Shown: piece by piece, positions 1 to 8,172 of the stretch
How positions within the stretch are numbered: position 1 is the stretch's first letter
Layout of the letters: the number at the start of each line of letters is the position of its first letter
DNA from: a virus
Length of the DNA stretch: 23,072 nucleotides
Virus record (IMG/VR): IMGVR_UViG_3300036832_000156
Span: 1-23,072 of that record
Reading direction: 5' to 3' (one strand)
The notes under the pieces: model-generated
The model's database searches: none
Told to the model about the DNA's origin: nothing
Seen by the model: the letters and a program-made list of their open reading frames with translations, nothing else
Translations under genes and position numbers: made by a program

Positions 1-20
1 CGAGAGCCGGTCAGGATCAC
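1..20 (-). CDS. Possible start of the next tail-operon gene (partial)
   Basis: A GTG at 20-18 overlaps the TGA stop of the preceding baseplate gene (GTGA), the same coupling style used throughout this operon. It opens a frame reading M-I-L-T-G-S to the window edge. Only six codons are visible, so no function can be given. By position just after the NlpC/P60-baseplate gene it would be expected to be another baseplate component. The call rests only on the overlap pattern. Confidence 0.2.
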
Positions 21-1630
21 AGCCAGATCCCTGCCTTGGCGATGCCGCCAGCCGTGCCCTTGGTCTTGACCACGCCGTTGTTGAAGACCGATCCCTTAGC
101 GAAGGGGAAGGTCAGGTTCCCGGCCTGACCCATCTGTGACACCAGAGGATTGACGATGTCTGCGCTGGAAAGGTTGGGCAGGTACATCCGCATGACGGTG
201 AGGTCGACGCTGGCCTCGACGGGCACCATGTTGTGATCGAACATGGTGTACGTGTAGTCCATGCTGGCAATCATGCCCTGGAACTGGATGGAGTTCGGGC
301 CTCCAAAGACCACCTGAAGACCCAGGCCCTGGGGAGGTCGGTCACCCGCTCCATAGGTACCCAAGCCCGTCTGACCAGAGATCTTCTGAGGCTTCTGAGT
401 GCCGGGGTAATCAGCCTTGGCGTCGTAGATGCCCATCAGCCGCTCTATCGACCGGATGTCCCAACGACAGCCAATGTCTGATGGACCGGGCTTACCGTTC
501 GGCCCCTTCACGTTGCCCTGCCAGACCTCGTACATGCGATTGAAGATCAGCGTGAAGGCGATGGTCTGGTTCTGCACCCAGTAGGCACCCTGCTGCATGG
601 CCGTGGGGTCCACCTGAGAGGGAGCCGCCACGTCCACGTTCATGGCGCAGTCCGTAGAGATGGTCGAAGGGTTCATCATGAAATAGCAGGCGAACTGCCC
701 GCCCTTCCGGGCCTGGAGCTTGACCGAAGTGGGGTCGGTGCTGCTGCTGTCGCCTACGTTCGCCAGGAGTTCCACCATGCCACCACGCACCAAGGTGGAA
801 CTGACATTGACGGCACCAGCCTTCGGTCCCATGAAGACCCGGAATCCGCCACCTAAAGTCTCCGCTGCGTTGGCTCCCATAAACAGAGCCGAGAAGGGCA
901 GGTTATTGCGGGGGTCATCCAAGGGGGCAATGGCGAGGTTCTTGGCCTCGTCAGACTTGGGATCGATGAGCTTGCCCACCGGAGGGCCACCCTGCTGGCC
1001 TGACCCCTGCGAGGTGTCTCCAGACCCTCCACTCCCGCCACCACCGGCACTACCACCCGGTCCCCCCGAGCTTCCGCCACCCGAGGGTCGCTTGATGCCC
1101 CGGAACGGCTCAGTGGAACTGCCCACCAGATCCAGTGTCGCCATCTTGACCACTGCCCCGGTGTAAGGGGCTTCGATGGTCTGACCACCCCCGGCGTACA
1201 TCTTGACGTGGGCGTTCTCTCCACTATTGCCGGGGACGAAGTAGAGAATGAGATCCCCAACCTGAAGATCCGCTGCGGCAATGGGTCCGCTCTGAGTGAC
1301 GGCATCCCAAACCGTCTTGAAGGTGGTGTTGTTATTCCACTGGGCATTGGTGTCACGCCCGGGATCTATGTGAGGACCATTCAGGTAGGAGTACTGCATG
1401 AGGCCCGAGCAGTCGAAGGTGTCCGGTCCAGAGGTGTTGTAGACGTAAGCCTTGCCCAGTTGCCGCTGTGCTACTGCAAAGGCTTGGTCACCTGGCTTCT
1501 GCTGAGGCGCACTGCTCTGACTGGCGGTAGTGGACGACCCACCTCCACCATCATTGACGATGATGTACTGAGAGATCTGCGGCGGGTTTTCGTCAGGGCG
1601 TGGCTCATTTTCTGCGTAGTGGATGGGCAT
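17..1630 (-). CDS. NlpC/P60 peptidase fused to baseplate hub-like domain
   Basis: A 537-residue protein with two parts. Residues about 45-182 form an NlpC/P60 cysteine peptidase: the nucleophile Cys74 lies in FDCSGLMQYSY, a histidine (His141) lies in NAHVKMYAGGG, and a polar residue follows in QTIEAP. This family cleaves stem-peptide bonds of peptidoglycan. A Gly/Ser linker spans about 183-216. The remainder (240-537) has a pattern seen in baseplate/LysM-type tube-associated proteins of contractile tails: an NPSTIS turn around residue 322 followed by a QTIAFTLIFNR strand. The second assignment is inference. The ATG directly follows the tape measure TAA, with GAGGAG about 8 bases upstream. Position after the tape measure fits a tail-tip hub that opens the cell wall on infection. 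The peptidase call is firm; the baseplate call is moderate. Confidence 0.8.
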   Translation of the reverse strand: MPIHYAENEPRPDENPPQISQYIIVNDGGGGSSTTASQSSAPQQKPGDQAFAVAQRQLGKAYVYNTSGPDTFDCSGLMQYSYLNGPHIDPGRDTNAQWNNNTTFKTVWDAVTQSGPIAAADLQVGDLILYFVPGNSGENAHVKMYAGGGQTIEAPYTGAVVKMATLDLVGSSTEPFRGIKRPSGGGSSGGPGGSAGGGGSGGSGDTSQGSGQQGGPPVGKLIDPKSDEAKNLAIAPLDDPRNNLPFSALFMGANAAETLGGGFRVFMGPKAGAVNVSSTLVRGGMVELLANVGDSSSTDPTSVKLQARKGGQFACYFMMNPSTISTDCAMNVDVAAPSQVDPTAMQQGAYWVQNQTIAFTLIFNRMYEVWQGNVKGPNGKPGPSDIGCRWDIRSIERLMGIYDAKADYPGTQKPQKISGQTGLGTYGAGDRPPQGLGLQVVFGGPNSIQFQGMIASMDYTYTMFDHNMVPVEASVDLTVMRMYLPNLSSADIVNPLVSQMGQAGNLTFPFAKGSVFNNGVVKTKGTAGGIAKAGIWL

Positions 1631-4600
1631 TTACGTGCTCCTCACCGCTGCCAGAAGCTGCGGCTTGGAGATCGCAGCGACGAACTGCTTCGCCATGTTG
1701 TCCATGTCCTGCTGACTGCTGGTGGGCGGCACTTGCAGGACCACCGACCCGGCCTTGAAGTTCAGGACGACTTGGACCGCCCCACCCATAGCCCCATTGC
1801 GGTTATACGGCGTGGTGCCGTAGTTGTCAGCCGCTGGCACCACAGCCTCGCCCTTGTGCAGCATGGCAAGCTGGGTGCGGTCGATCAACTGGGAGCCACG
1901 GGCGTAGTGGGAACCCTTGGACGACAGGACGTTCTTGGCGAAGTTGATGCGGTTCTGCATGGCCGGGGTACCGGCCCGCTCAAACGACTGCTCAAATGCC
2001 TGGGTGGCCCCGCTGACATCGGTCGCTGCCTTGACCTGGGACAGCCCCTGACCCTGGAACTCAGACCACAGGAAGTCAAGCTGCACACCCAGGTCAGTAG
2101 GTGGCTTGTTGCGCTGCTTCGCCAGAGCCAGCACACCCTGCCACCGCTCATTGACCGTCCACTGGGCGATGCCTCGCCCCGGGCCACCACCCGACTGGTT
2201 GGAGTTGGGGTTGACTCCTGACTCCTGGGCCAGGTTGCCGACGACACCAGCCGCCTGGAAATCTGACAGCCCCTTGCCCAGCAAGTAGTTGTACGCCTGC
2301 TGGACGTTGCCACTGCCGTTCAGGTTGGGGCCACCCGAGTCAGAGCCAGTCCCACCACCCGGGGAGGATGCGCCCTGCCCACCATTACCGGAGTTGTTGG
2401 TGCTGGACTGCTTCTTGTTGTTGGCGAACAAGCTGGACATGTCGGTGACACCCATGCCGCCCAGGCCCTTGTACCCCCAACCATAAGGACTGGCAGCGCC
2501 CCCACCCATGGTCTGAGCAGAAGCAGAGGGCATATTGGTGATGCCCAGGGCACTACCGAGAAGACCCAGCCCCGCTCCCAGTCCGGGCACGCCCATGGCT
2601 GCGCCCATAAGAGAACCCAGGATGCCGCCACCCTTCTTCTGCTGAACAGGGCCACCCATGCCAGCCTGGCCCCCGCCTGGATGCATGGCTGCGGCAAGCA
2701 CAGTGTGCTCTGGTGGTTTTTGCAGCAGCACGTCGAGCACGCTGCCCTTGGGCGGGTTTTTCAGGGCGGCTGTGTCGCTGTCGTCTGAGGTGTTGTCGGT
2801 CTGCTTCTTCTTGTGGTGGAACAGCCCGCCCAGGAGATGCCCCGCCGCACCACCGAGGAGGCCCCCTCCAGCCAGGCCCAGGGCACCCCCGATAAGACCC
2901 CCATGCTCCTTGAAGAGGCCACCAACACCGTGAGCGATGCCCTTGACAGCCTGACCAATTTGCTTGTGGAACATCAGAGCTATGCCCGCAGCATTCAGAG
3001 CCAGCCCGATGGGCGCACCTATGCCGGTGGCGTCGAGGGCAGCACCGGCTCCCTCCAGACCCGCTGCTTCACCACCCATGAGGCCCGCCCGAGCAGCCAG
3101 CCCACCGGCCTTACCCTTGAGCAGCCCACCAGCCTTGCTCAGCAGGCCCCCTTCTCCTCTGAGGCTACCCAGCTTGCCCATGCCACCCTTGGTTGCACCC
3201 CAGGCCCGGGAGAAAAGGCCACCGAAGCCCTTGCTCTCCATGCCCAGCCGCTCACCCTCCTTGCCGACATCACTGCCCAAGACCTTGCCCAGGATGTCCC
3301 GGATCCCGCCCCTCTCCCCGCCCTTGATCCAGTCCATGGCCTTGCCGCCCATTTCCCGGAGCTTGCCGGTGCCCTGGAACATGTTGCCCAGGCCACCGCT
3401 GCCCCCACAGCCGAAGCAGTCCATAAGACCGCCGAGGATTCCTCCTTTGCCCTTGCCCGACATCCCGCCCTCGATGGCGTCTTCAGCCTCAGTGACGGCT
3501 CCCCCACCCTTGCCCATCTTCTTGAAGATGCCACCCATGGTCTTGCTACCCCTGATCCTGCGGAACAGGCTCTTGCCCGCCCACAGACCACCAGCCATGG
3601 TGAGTGCGCCCCCGACTATCCCACCCGGCCCACCAGGGCCAGGGATGATGCCGGTGGCGAAATTCGCCAGGTGACCCAGGGGGCCAGTGAAGTGGTCAGC
3701 AGCATGCAGCATGGCTGCGGCGGCATCGTTGAGTCGCTTGGCTGCCTCAGCCAGGGCAGGCTCTGCCTCTGACTCCATGCGTGACTTCGCAGACGTAGCC
3801 TGTAGCTGGGCGTAGTAAGGGGTCTGGCCCAGGGGCGTTTGCTTGGCCCCGGACTTGGTGCCCACATCGGGCATGCCCTTGCCCTGCTTGGCCTGGCCCA
3901 GCCGGGTGAGGGCGTACTGCATGAAGCCGTAGTAGGCGTCACTGTTCGGGTCGATGCCGAGAGCCTGGAGGTTGACCTGACCGGGCGCACCCGGCTGCAT
4001 CATGGCCTCAAAGGTCTTGGCGTCGATCTTGTTGCCCATGGTGAGGCGGTTGAAAATCTGTGAGAACTGCTGCTCAGGAGTCTCCATTTTTCCGCCAGGG
4101 CGGAAGTTCATGCCCAGGGCCACAGCCCGGTTGAGGACCGGGGCCTGCTGCATCTGGTTCATGGCAGCCATGGCACCCTGACGGCTCATGCCGGGGGCCA
4201 GCGTCATCATCTGGTTGGCACCACGCTGGACGGTCGACCAGTTAGCCGTACCAGGAGCCGCCCCCATCTGCATCATGGCGTAGTAGTTGGACTGGGCGTA
4301 GTCCTGGGCGTTCTGCGCCAACGTGCCCTTGGGGATGCGGTACAGGCTCTGAGAACTGACCCCGAAGGCCGGGGCTTCCATCTGACCGATGGTGGCTCCC
4401 TGGACCGCCGCCGAGATCATGCTCCCGCCATAGCCAGTGGCGAAGTTGATGGCCTTGCCCGCCATGGCCGGGAGGATGGACTCCGCAGCCCGCCCCCACA
4501 CATCCCTCCCACCCGTCTGGCTCTGCGTGGCCTTGGGCTTGGCCGTGTCGGGCGGCATGTCCTGGGTCTGCTGCTTGGCAGGAGCAGGGGCAGCCGCTGG

Positions 4601-4969
4601 CGGCATTATGGGGTTGCCCTGGAACGGACCCGCATCTTTGGGTTGACCGGGCGTCCACAGCGTGCCGCCTGCTGCACCATTGGTGGATGAAGGAGTAGGC
4701 GCAGCCCCGCCCTTACCCATGCCTCCAGGTGCAGCCCCGGCCATGGCACCTTGGGCCTGCTGTACCGACTGCTGAAGGCCAGACAGCTTGCCTGACAGAT
4801 CCTCGATGGACTTGGCGATCCCTGCGATGCTCTGTGACGCCGAGGTACCGAAGGTGCCAAAGGCCCCCTGGACCTGGGTCAGTACGTTAGCGATCTCCTT
4901 GATCGCATTAGCGAATGCAGTCGGTCCCTTGCTGTCGAACAGCCCGACACCGTAGCCACCCTCAGGCAT
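1631..4969 (-). CDS. Tail tape measure protein with lysozyme-like domain
   Basis: A 1112-residue protein, the longest in the window, lying between the assembly chaperone and the baseplate gene, the standard place for a tape measure. The N-terminus is helical, then come Pro/Ala/Gln-rich linkers. Hydrophobic Gly/Ala/Leu-rich segments lie near 431-470, 645-717 and 781-812, typical of tape measures that insert in the host membrane. Residues about 885-1020 resemble the phage tail lysozyme family: AGVVGNLAQESGVNP with a likely catalytic Glu916, followed by GRGIAQW. This domain would cut glycan strands during DNA entry. The C-terminal 90 residues are the usual post-domain tail. The ATG overlaps the upstream TAA (TAATG). 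At about 1.5 Å per residue, a general rule for tape measures, the tail tube would be about 165 nm; that figure is an inference. Confidence 0.93.
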   Translation of the reverse strand: MPEGGYGVGLFDSKGPTAFANAIKEIANVLTQVQGAFGTFGTSASQSIAGIAKSIEDLSGKLSGLQQSVQQAQGAMAGAAPGGMGKGGAAPTPSSTNGAAGGTLWTPGQPKDAGPFQGNPIMPPAAAPAPAKQQTQDMPPDTAKPKATQSQTGGRDVWGRAAESILPAMAGKAINFATGYGGSMISAAVQGATIGQMEAPAFGVSSQSLYRIPKGTLAQNAQDYAQSNYYAMMQMGAAPGTANWSTVQRGANQMMTLAPGMSRQGAMAAMNQMQQAPVLNRAVALGMNFRPGGKMETPEQQFSQIFNRLTMGNKIDAKTFEAMMQPGAPGQVNLQALGIDPNSDAYYGFMQYALTRLGQAKQGKGMPDVGTKSGAKQTPLGQTPYYAQLQATSAKSRMESEAEPALAEAAKRLNDAAAAMLHAADHFTGPLGHLANFATGIIPGPGGPGGIVGGALTMAGGLWAGKSLFRRIRGSKTMGGIFKKMGKGGGAVTEAEDAIEGGMSGKGKGGILGGLMDCFGCGGSGGLGNMFQGTGKLREMGGKAMDWIKGGERGGIRDILGKVLGSDVGKEGERLGMESKGFGGLFSRAWGATKGGMGKLGSLRGEGGLLSKAGGLLKGKAGGLAARAGLMGGEAAGLEGAGAALDATGIGAPIGLALNAAGIALMFHKQIGQAVKGIAHGVGGLFKEHGGLIGGALGLAGGGLLGGAAGHLLGGLFHHKKKQTDNTSDDSDTAALKNPPKGSVLDVLLQKPPEHTVLAAAMHPGGGQAGMGGPVQQKKGGGILGSLMGAAMGVPGLGAGLGLLGSALGITNMPSASAQTMGGGAASPYGWGYKGLGGMGVTDMSSLFANNKKQSSTNNSGNGGQGASSPGGGTGSDSGGPNLNGSGNVQQAYNYLLGKGLSDFQAAGVVGNLAQESGVNPNSNQSGGGPGRGIAQWTVNERWQGVLALAKQRNKPPTDLGVQLDFLWSEFQGQGLSQVKAATDVSGATQAFEQSFERAGTPAMQNRINFAKNVLSSKGSHYARGSQLIDRTQLAMLHKGEAVVPAADNYGTTPYNRNGAMGGAVQVVLNFKAGSVVLQVPPTSSQQDMDNMAKQFVAAISKPQLLAAVRST

Positions 4970-5133
4970 TACTTACGGTCTTCCAGGACAACCTCTACCC
5001 AGTGCTTTCGCTCTGGATAGGGCATGGCCTTGATCTCGGACAGGTTCCAGCCCAGGAACTTCTCGGAGATCCTCCGATACTGAAGATAAAGAAGATCGAG
5101 AGGGGTGAGGTCGTTAGCGAAATAAATCGACAA
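4969..5133 (-). CDS. Frameshifted extension of the tail assembly chaperone
   Basis: A short open frame in the +1 phase relative to the upstream chaperone gene. It overlaps that gene's end and stops in the TAA that overlaps the tape measure ATG. Read from the slip point it gives 49 residues: ANDLTPLDLLYLQYRRISEK, then a segment including FLGWNLSEIKAMPYPERKHW. This is the kind of helical C-terminal piece that tail assembly chaperones gain by frameshifting. Its only conventional start would be a TTG at 5133-5131 without a Shine-Dalgarno, so independent translation (54 residues) is less likely than fusion to the upstream protein. The fused product would be 319 residues. Coordinates here use the TTG. 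That the frame is coding is fairly sure; the mode of expression is inference. Confidence 0.65.
   Translation of the reverse strand: MSIYFANDLTPLDLLYLQYRRISEKFLGWNLSEIKAMPYPERKHWVEVVLEDRK
5114..5128 (-). promoter_or_regulatory. Candidate +1 programmed frameshift site
   Basis: On the minus strand the end of the chaperone reads GAT TTA TTT CGC TAA. A tRNA-Phe on TTT can slip forward one base to TTC, with perfect or better pairing, just before the stop, and then continues as GCT AAC GAC in the frame of the extension at 4969. Tail chaperones preceding tape measures commonly use frameshifting, usually -1; +1 is rarer but known. The required direction here follows from the geometry of the frames. 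No obvious downstream pseudoknot was identified by eye. Confidence 0.45.
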
Positions 5134-5929
5134 GGCTCACGGTGTAGTTCGCCTCTCGACCGCATTCGGTACATGTGACCCCCACCTCCTCCATCTGCGG
5201 ACCAGGCTGGGCGTCGGCCATAGCCTGGACGATCTTGCGCCGGTCAGCCATGCTCATCTTCTGAGCGACGTGGCCCGCCACAGGAGCGCCGTCGAGGCGG
5301 CGTATGCAGCGGTCGATAGCGATGGTGATCTCCTCCGGGCCGGTCTTGTTGCCGGTGCCCACCATCTCCAACTGCACTGCCCCGGTGAGCAGCGCCACGT
5401 TGGCGATGTGCCCGTTACGGAGTTCGACCTCTACCTCCTGGACCATCGGGTTGTCCAGCTTCTTCATAGGGATGCTGTCCAGTTCCACGATGGTGCCGAA
5501 GGTCTGGCCGCACAGACGGCAAGGGAAGTCCGGTACCTCCCAGTCGGTGCCGAAGGTCAGCATCCGCACAGCCAGCATGAGTGCGGCCCGGTCACCGGTC
5601 AGCAACTTCTGCAACATCTGAGGCGGGAGCGGATCGATGAGGCCCACCGACAGCACACACCGCTTGAGCAGTAGTTCAACCACCCTAGGCACGTTGACCG
5701 TGGGGCTGAGAAGCTCCCGGGCCATGGCCTCCTCGTCGGCACCGTTGATCTCCCGGATACGGCACTCAGTGTGCAGTACACCATCTGAATCGATGAAGCC
5801 ACCCGGTAGTTGAACAGTGTCAGCGGGCAGGGACGGCATGAGCGGGACGGTTGGCTCTGTGACCTTCCGTACTACCTCGCCAGCCTCAACTGAGGCCGCT
5901 TCTAAGACGTTGGGTTCAAATACTGTCAT
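5114..5929 (-). CDS. Tail assembly chaperone, T4-baseplate-chaperone-like
   Basis: A 271-residue protein between the tail tube and the tape measure, the classic place for a tail assembly chaperone that coats the tape measure during tail building. It resembles the T4-type baseplate/tail chaperone family: a GDRAALMLAVRMLTFGTDWE helix followed by a cysteine pair, CRLC (Cys137, Cys140), and a beta strand TFGTIVEL. A second pair, CTEC (Cys253, Cys256), lies near the C-terminus, so the two pairs could form a split zinc ribbon. The ATG overlaps the TGA of the tube gene (TGATG) with no clear Shine-Dalgarno, implying coupled translation. The end overlaps a +1-phase extension frame. The family call is moderate and the context is strong. 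Confidence 0.72.
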   Translation of the reverse strand: MTVFEPNVLEAASVEAGEVVRKVTEPTVPLMPSLPADTVQLPGGFIDSDGVLHTECRIREINGADEEAMARELLSPTVNVPRVVELLLKRCVLSVGLIDPLPPQMLQKLLTGDRAALMLAVRMLTFGTDWEVPDFPCRLCGQTFGTIVELDSIPMKKLDNPMVQEVEVELRNGHIANVALLTGAVQLEMVGTGNKTGPEEITIAIDRCIRRLDGAPVAGHVAQKMSMADRRKIVQAMADAQPGPQMEEVGVTCTECGREANYTVSLVDLFR

Positions 5930-6537
5930 CAGAACTGTGTAGATGCGCTCAGGAACTTACCGGGATCCTGGGTCGCAGTAACTACTCCCCATCCTTCGTG
6001 TGCGAGTGTCAAGTTTTCGATAAAGACTGCGTTCCCACCGGCTTCCAAGTCACTGAACGAATAGCCCATAGGCCAAGCATTCTGGACAATGAATCGGGCC
6101 TTGATGGGTGGTGGCCGGTCGACACCAGCAGCATAACCCGTTGTGGTGATTGGGTGTTCTAGCACATCGATGGTGATGCCCACTCGGAAGTTGGTGGTCG
6201 GGCCACCGAACCCTCCTCCGATATTCACAGCAAAGATCTGGCCGAACCAGTTGTAGATTTCGTTCCTGCCTACACCTACAGAGGCCGAACCATTCTCGAT
6301 AGGAGCCGCCATGAAGCCACGGGTTAGGGTGATAGGACCGAAGTCTGATTGCCCGGGCATTTTGCGAGTTGTCGTGTTGTTACCACCCTCCCTATAGGGA
6401 ATAACCTCGTTGTTCACAGCCAGTCCAGAGACAGCCATGAAGCCCAGGCGAGGCAGAGTGGGGATGTTGGGATGGTTGATGCTGACCTGGAAGCGGAAGT
6501 TCCGCAGCGGGTCAGAGTTCAGTCCTCGACTGGTCAT
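5929..6537 (-). CDS. Tail tube protein (T4 gp19-like)
   Basis: A 202-residue protein directly after the sheath gene. It starts MTSRGLNSDPLRNFRFQV, the typical opening of gp19-like tube proteins, and carries the family pattern of a conserved GFMAVSGLAVNNEVIPYREG strand region, then ITLTRGFM, and a C-terminal NAWPMGYSFSDLEAGGNAVF stretch. It polymerises into the rigid inner tube that the sheath drives into the cell. A longer frame opens at 6585 inside the sheath gene, but the ATG at 6537 has an excellent AGGAGG six bases upstream and leaves an 8-base gap after the sheath stop, so it was chosen. The gene is visibly less GC-rich than its neighbours, with many A/T-ending codons. Confidence 0.93.
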   Translation of the reverse strand: MTSRGLNSDPLRNFRFQVSINHPNIPTLPRLGFMAVSGLAVNNEVIPYREGGNNTTTRKMPGQSDFGPITLTRGFMAAPIENGSASVGVGRNEIYNWFGQIFAVNIGGGFGGPTTNFRVGITIDVLEHPITTTGYAAGVDRPPPIKARFIVQNAWPMGYSFSDLEAGGNAVFIENLTLAHEGWGVVTATQDPGKFLSASTQF

Positions 6538-6545
6538 GTCTCCTC

Positions 6546-8171
6546 CTAGCTGTTGCTGATGTCGACGGCCTGTCCACCCGCCCACTGGCCGATCTTGATG
6601 ACCACGAACTCGGCGGGGAACTGGAGGGCGACACCAACCTCGACGTGAACGATGCCCTGCTGGATCTGATCAGGGGTGTTATTGGTGGAGTCACACAGCA
6701 CGTAGAAGGCTGACGGGGCGCTCAGCCCTGCCAGGCCACCGCTCTGCCAGAACTGGTTCAAGAACTGACTGAGCACCGAGGTGACGTGGTTCCACAAGAC
6801 CCAATCGTTAGGTTCAAAGACGGCGAACCTCGTCAGGGCGACCATCTGGCTTGACAGGTAGATGATGCTCCGGGCCACCGGCACGTAGCGGGTGACCATG
6901 TAGGACGAGAGCGTGCGTGCGCCCCAGATCACCACGCCTGAACCTGGCACTGACACCAGGCAGTTGACATTGGCCTGGTTGAGGTTGCCCTGATCGGTGT
7001 TAGTCAAAACCCCGGTGGACTCCACACCATAGACACCCAGCAGGGAGGTGCCCAGGCCAGCCGGGGCCTTGGCGACTCCTCTGTTGAGGTCGGTGGCGAT
7101 GTACATACCGGTGACGAACCCGCCCGGAGGAACAGTCCTCGTCGCCCCTGCGGTAGGCGAGTAAGGATCAGCGATGACAAGCTGCGGGTAATAAACCGCC
7201 GCCTTCTCACTGCGGAAGCTCAGGTTCAAGGCCCAGGGCAGCATGGCTGAGGGGGTGTAACCAGGCGGGGGATCAAGAACCAGGAACACGTTGCCCCGGT
7301 TCTGCGCCTGGCCCACGACTGGCCCTATGACAGTGGGGTCATATTGCCCACACAGGTTGACCACGAAGGGCTGGTCCGGGAACTGATCAAGCAGAGCGAA
7401 TGCATTCTGGAAGTCAGTGGGCTGAGGCGCAGGCGGGGGGGCGGGAGGGGAACCAGTGCCGTCCAGGCCACCAGTTAGCTGTGTGGCAGCAACGGACTTG
7501 GGGTTGTTCGATGGGGGTGCAGTGGCCGACGCCCCTCCAGCAGGCTGCGCCAGTTGGATCCACCGGGAGCCGGTGTAGGGGTTGTTCACCACTTGCAGGG
7601 CGTAGTTGGGAGTGCCCATATTGGTGGAGTTCGGCACCAAGGACAGGTCACGCCACTGCTCCACTACATTGCCTGGACCAGGCGTGCCCGTACCTCCTGG
7701 CAAGTAATGGACCAGAAGGTTGAAGGTCAGCATCGGTCCAGCCGGGGGCGTGCTGATAGGGCTTAGGGAACCCGGAGTGACCTCAACCCAAATGTTGTTG
7801 CTCCAAGCTCCCGGGTTGGCAGCCGACACCACCAAGGTCTGCAACGGAGTAGCAGCCTGGTCCATAAGGGTGATCTTGGCTGCCACTGGGTTCGACGCTG
7901 CGGTGGCAATGCGGATGACGACGGCGCTTGACCCACCCGCCGAGAAATAGCTGTACACGGCCAGGTGTAGGGGGCTGACGGGAGCATTAAGTTCAAACCC
8001 GCCGAACCACCCCGTGAAATCACGCCAGGACGTGACGATAGTGGGGACCATCGGACCCCGAGGTGCCCAACCAATGAAGCAGGCCACCGCATCGCCTGGC
8101 GTGGCACTGACATAGGTGGGGAAGGAAGAGGTGTCGACGTAGACGCCAGGCCGACTAAGGGTTACGGGCAT
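6546..8171 (-). CDS. Contractile tail sheath protein
   Basis: A 541-residue protein of usual sheath length. The start, MPVTLSRPGVYVDTSSF, holds the PGVYV motif typical of sheath N-termini. GWAPRGP, a sheath-like glycine loop, follows near residue 35. A Pro-rich insertion (about 240-255) lies in the variable outer domain. The C-terminal domain (about 400-541) has the conserved order of a WNHVTSVLSQFLNQFWQSG helix, the FYVLCDSTNNTPDQI loop and a final FPAEFVVIKIGQW strand. It assembles around the tube and contracts on infection, so the phage is a myovirus. The Shine-Dalgarno AGGAG lies 8 bases before the ATG, which follows one base after the upstream TGA. Confidence 0.96.
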   Translation of the reverse strand: MPVTLSRPGVYVDTSSFPTYVSATPGDAVACFIGWAPRGPMVPTIVTSWRDFTGWFGGFELNAPVSPLHLAVYSYFSAGGSSAVVIRIATAASNPVAAKITLMDQAATPLQTLVVSAANPGAWSNNIWVEVTPGSLSPISTPPAGPMLTFNLLVHYLPGGTGTPGPGNVVEQWRDLSLVPNSTNMGTPNYALQVVNNPYTGSRWIQLAQPAGGASATAPPSNNPKSVAATQLTGGLDGTGSPPAPPPAPQPTDFQNAFALLDQFPDQPFVVNLCGQYDPTVIGPVVGQAQNRGNVFLVLDPPPGYTPSAMLPWALNLSFRSEKAAVYYPQLVIADPYSPTAGATRTVPPGGFVTGMYIATDLNRGVAKAPAGLGTSLLGVYGVESTGVLTNTDQGNLNQANVNCLVSVPGSGVVIWGARTLSSYMVTRYVPVARSIIYLSSQMVALTRFAVFEPNDWVLWNHVTSVLSQFLNQFWQSGGLAGLSAPSAFYVLCDSTNNTPDQIQQGIVHVEVGVALQFPAEFVVIKIGQWAGGQAVDISNS

Positions 8172-8172
8172 A

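Noticed and set aside
1208-2221. Long plus-strand open frame of 337 codons opposite the baseplate and tape measure genes
   Set aside because: Antisense to two clearly coding genes, with low-complexity translation and no motif. It is explained by the GC-rich codon bias of the true strand.
2813-3772. Plus-strand open frame of 319 codons opposite the tape measure
   Set aside because: Shadow of the Gly/Ala-rich tape measure region. The translation is Pro/Ala/Thr-rich with no domain, and there is no ribosome-binding site.
6538-6585. 16-residue N-terminal extension of the tail tube protein
   Set aside because: Lies inside the sheath gene. The downstream ATG has AGGAGG at ideal spacing and starts with the family-typical sequence.
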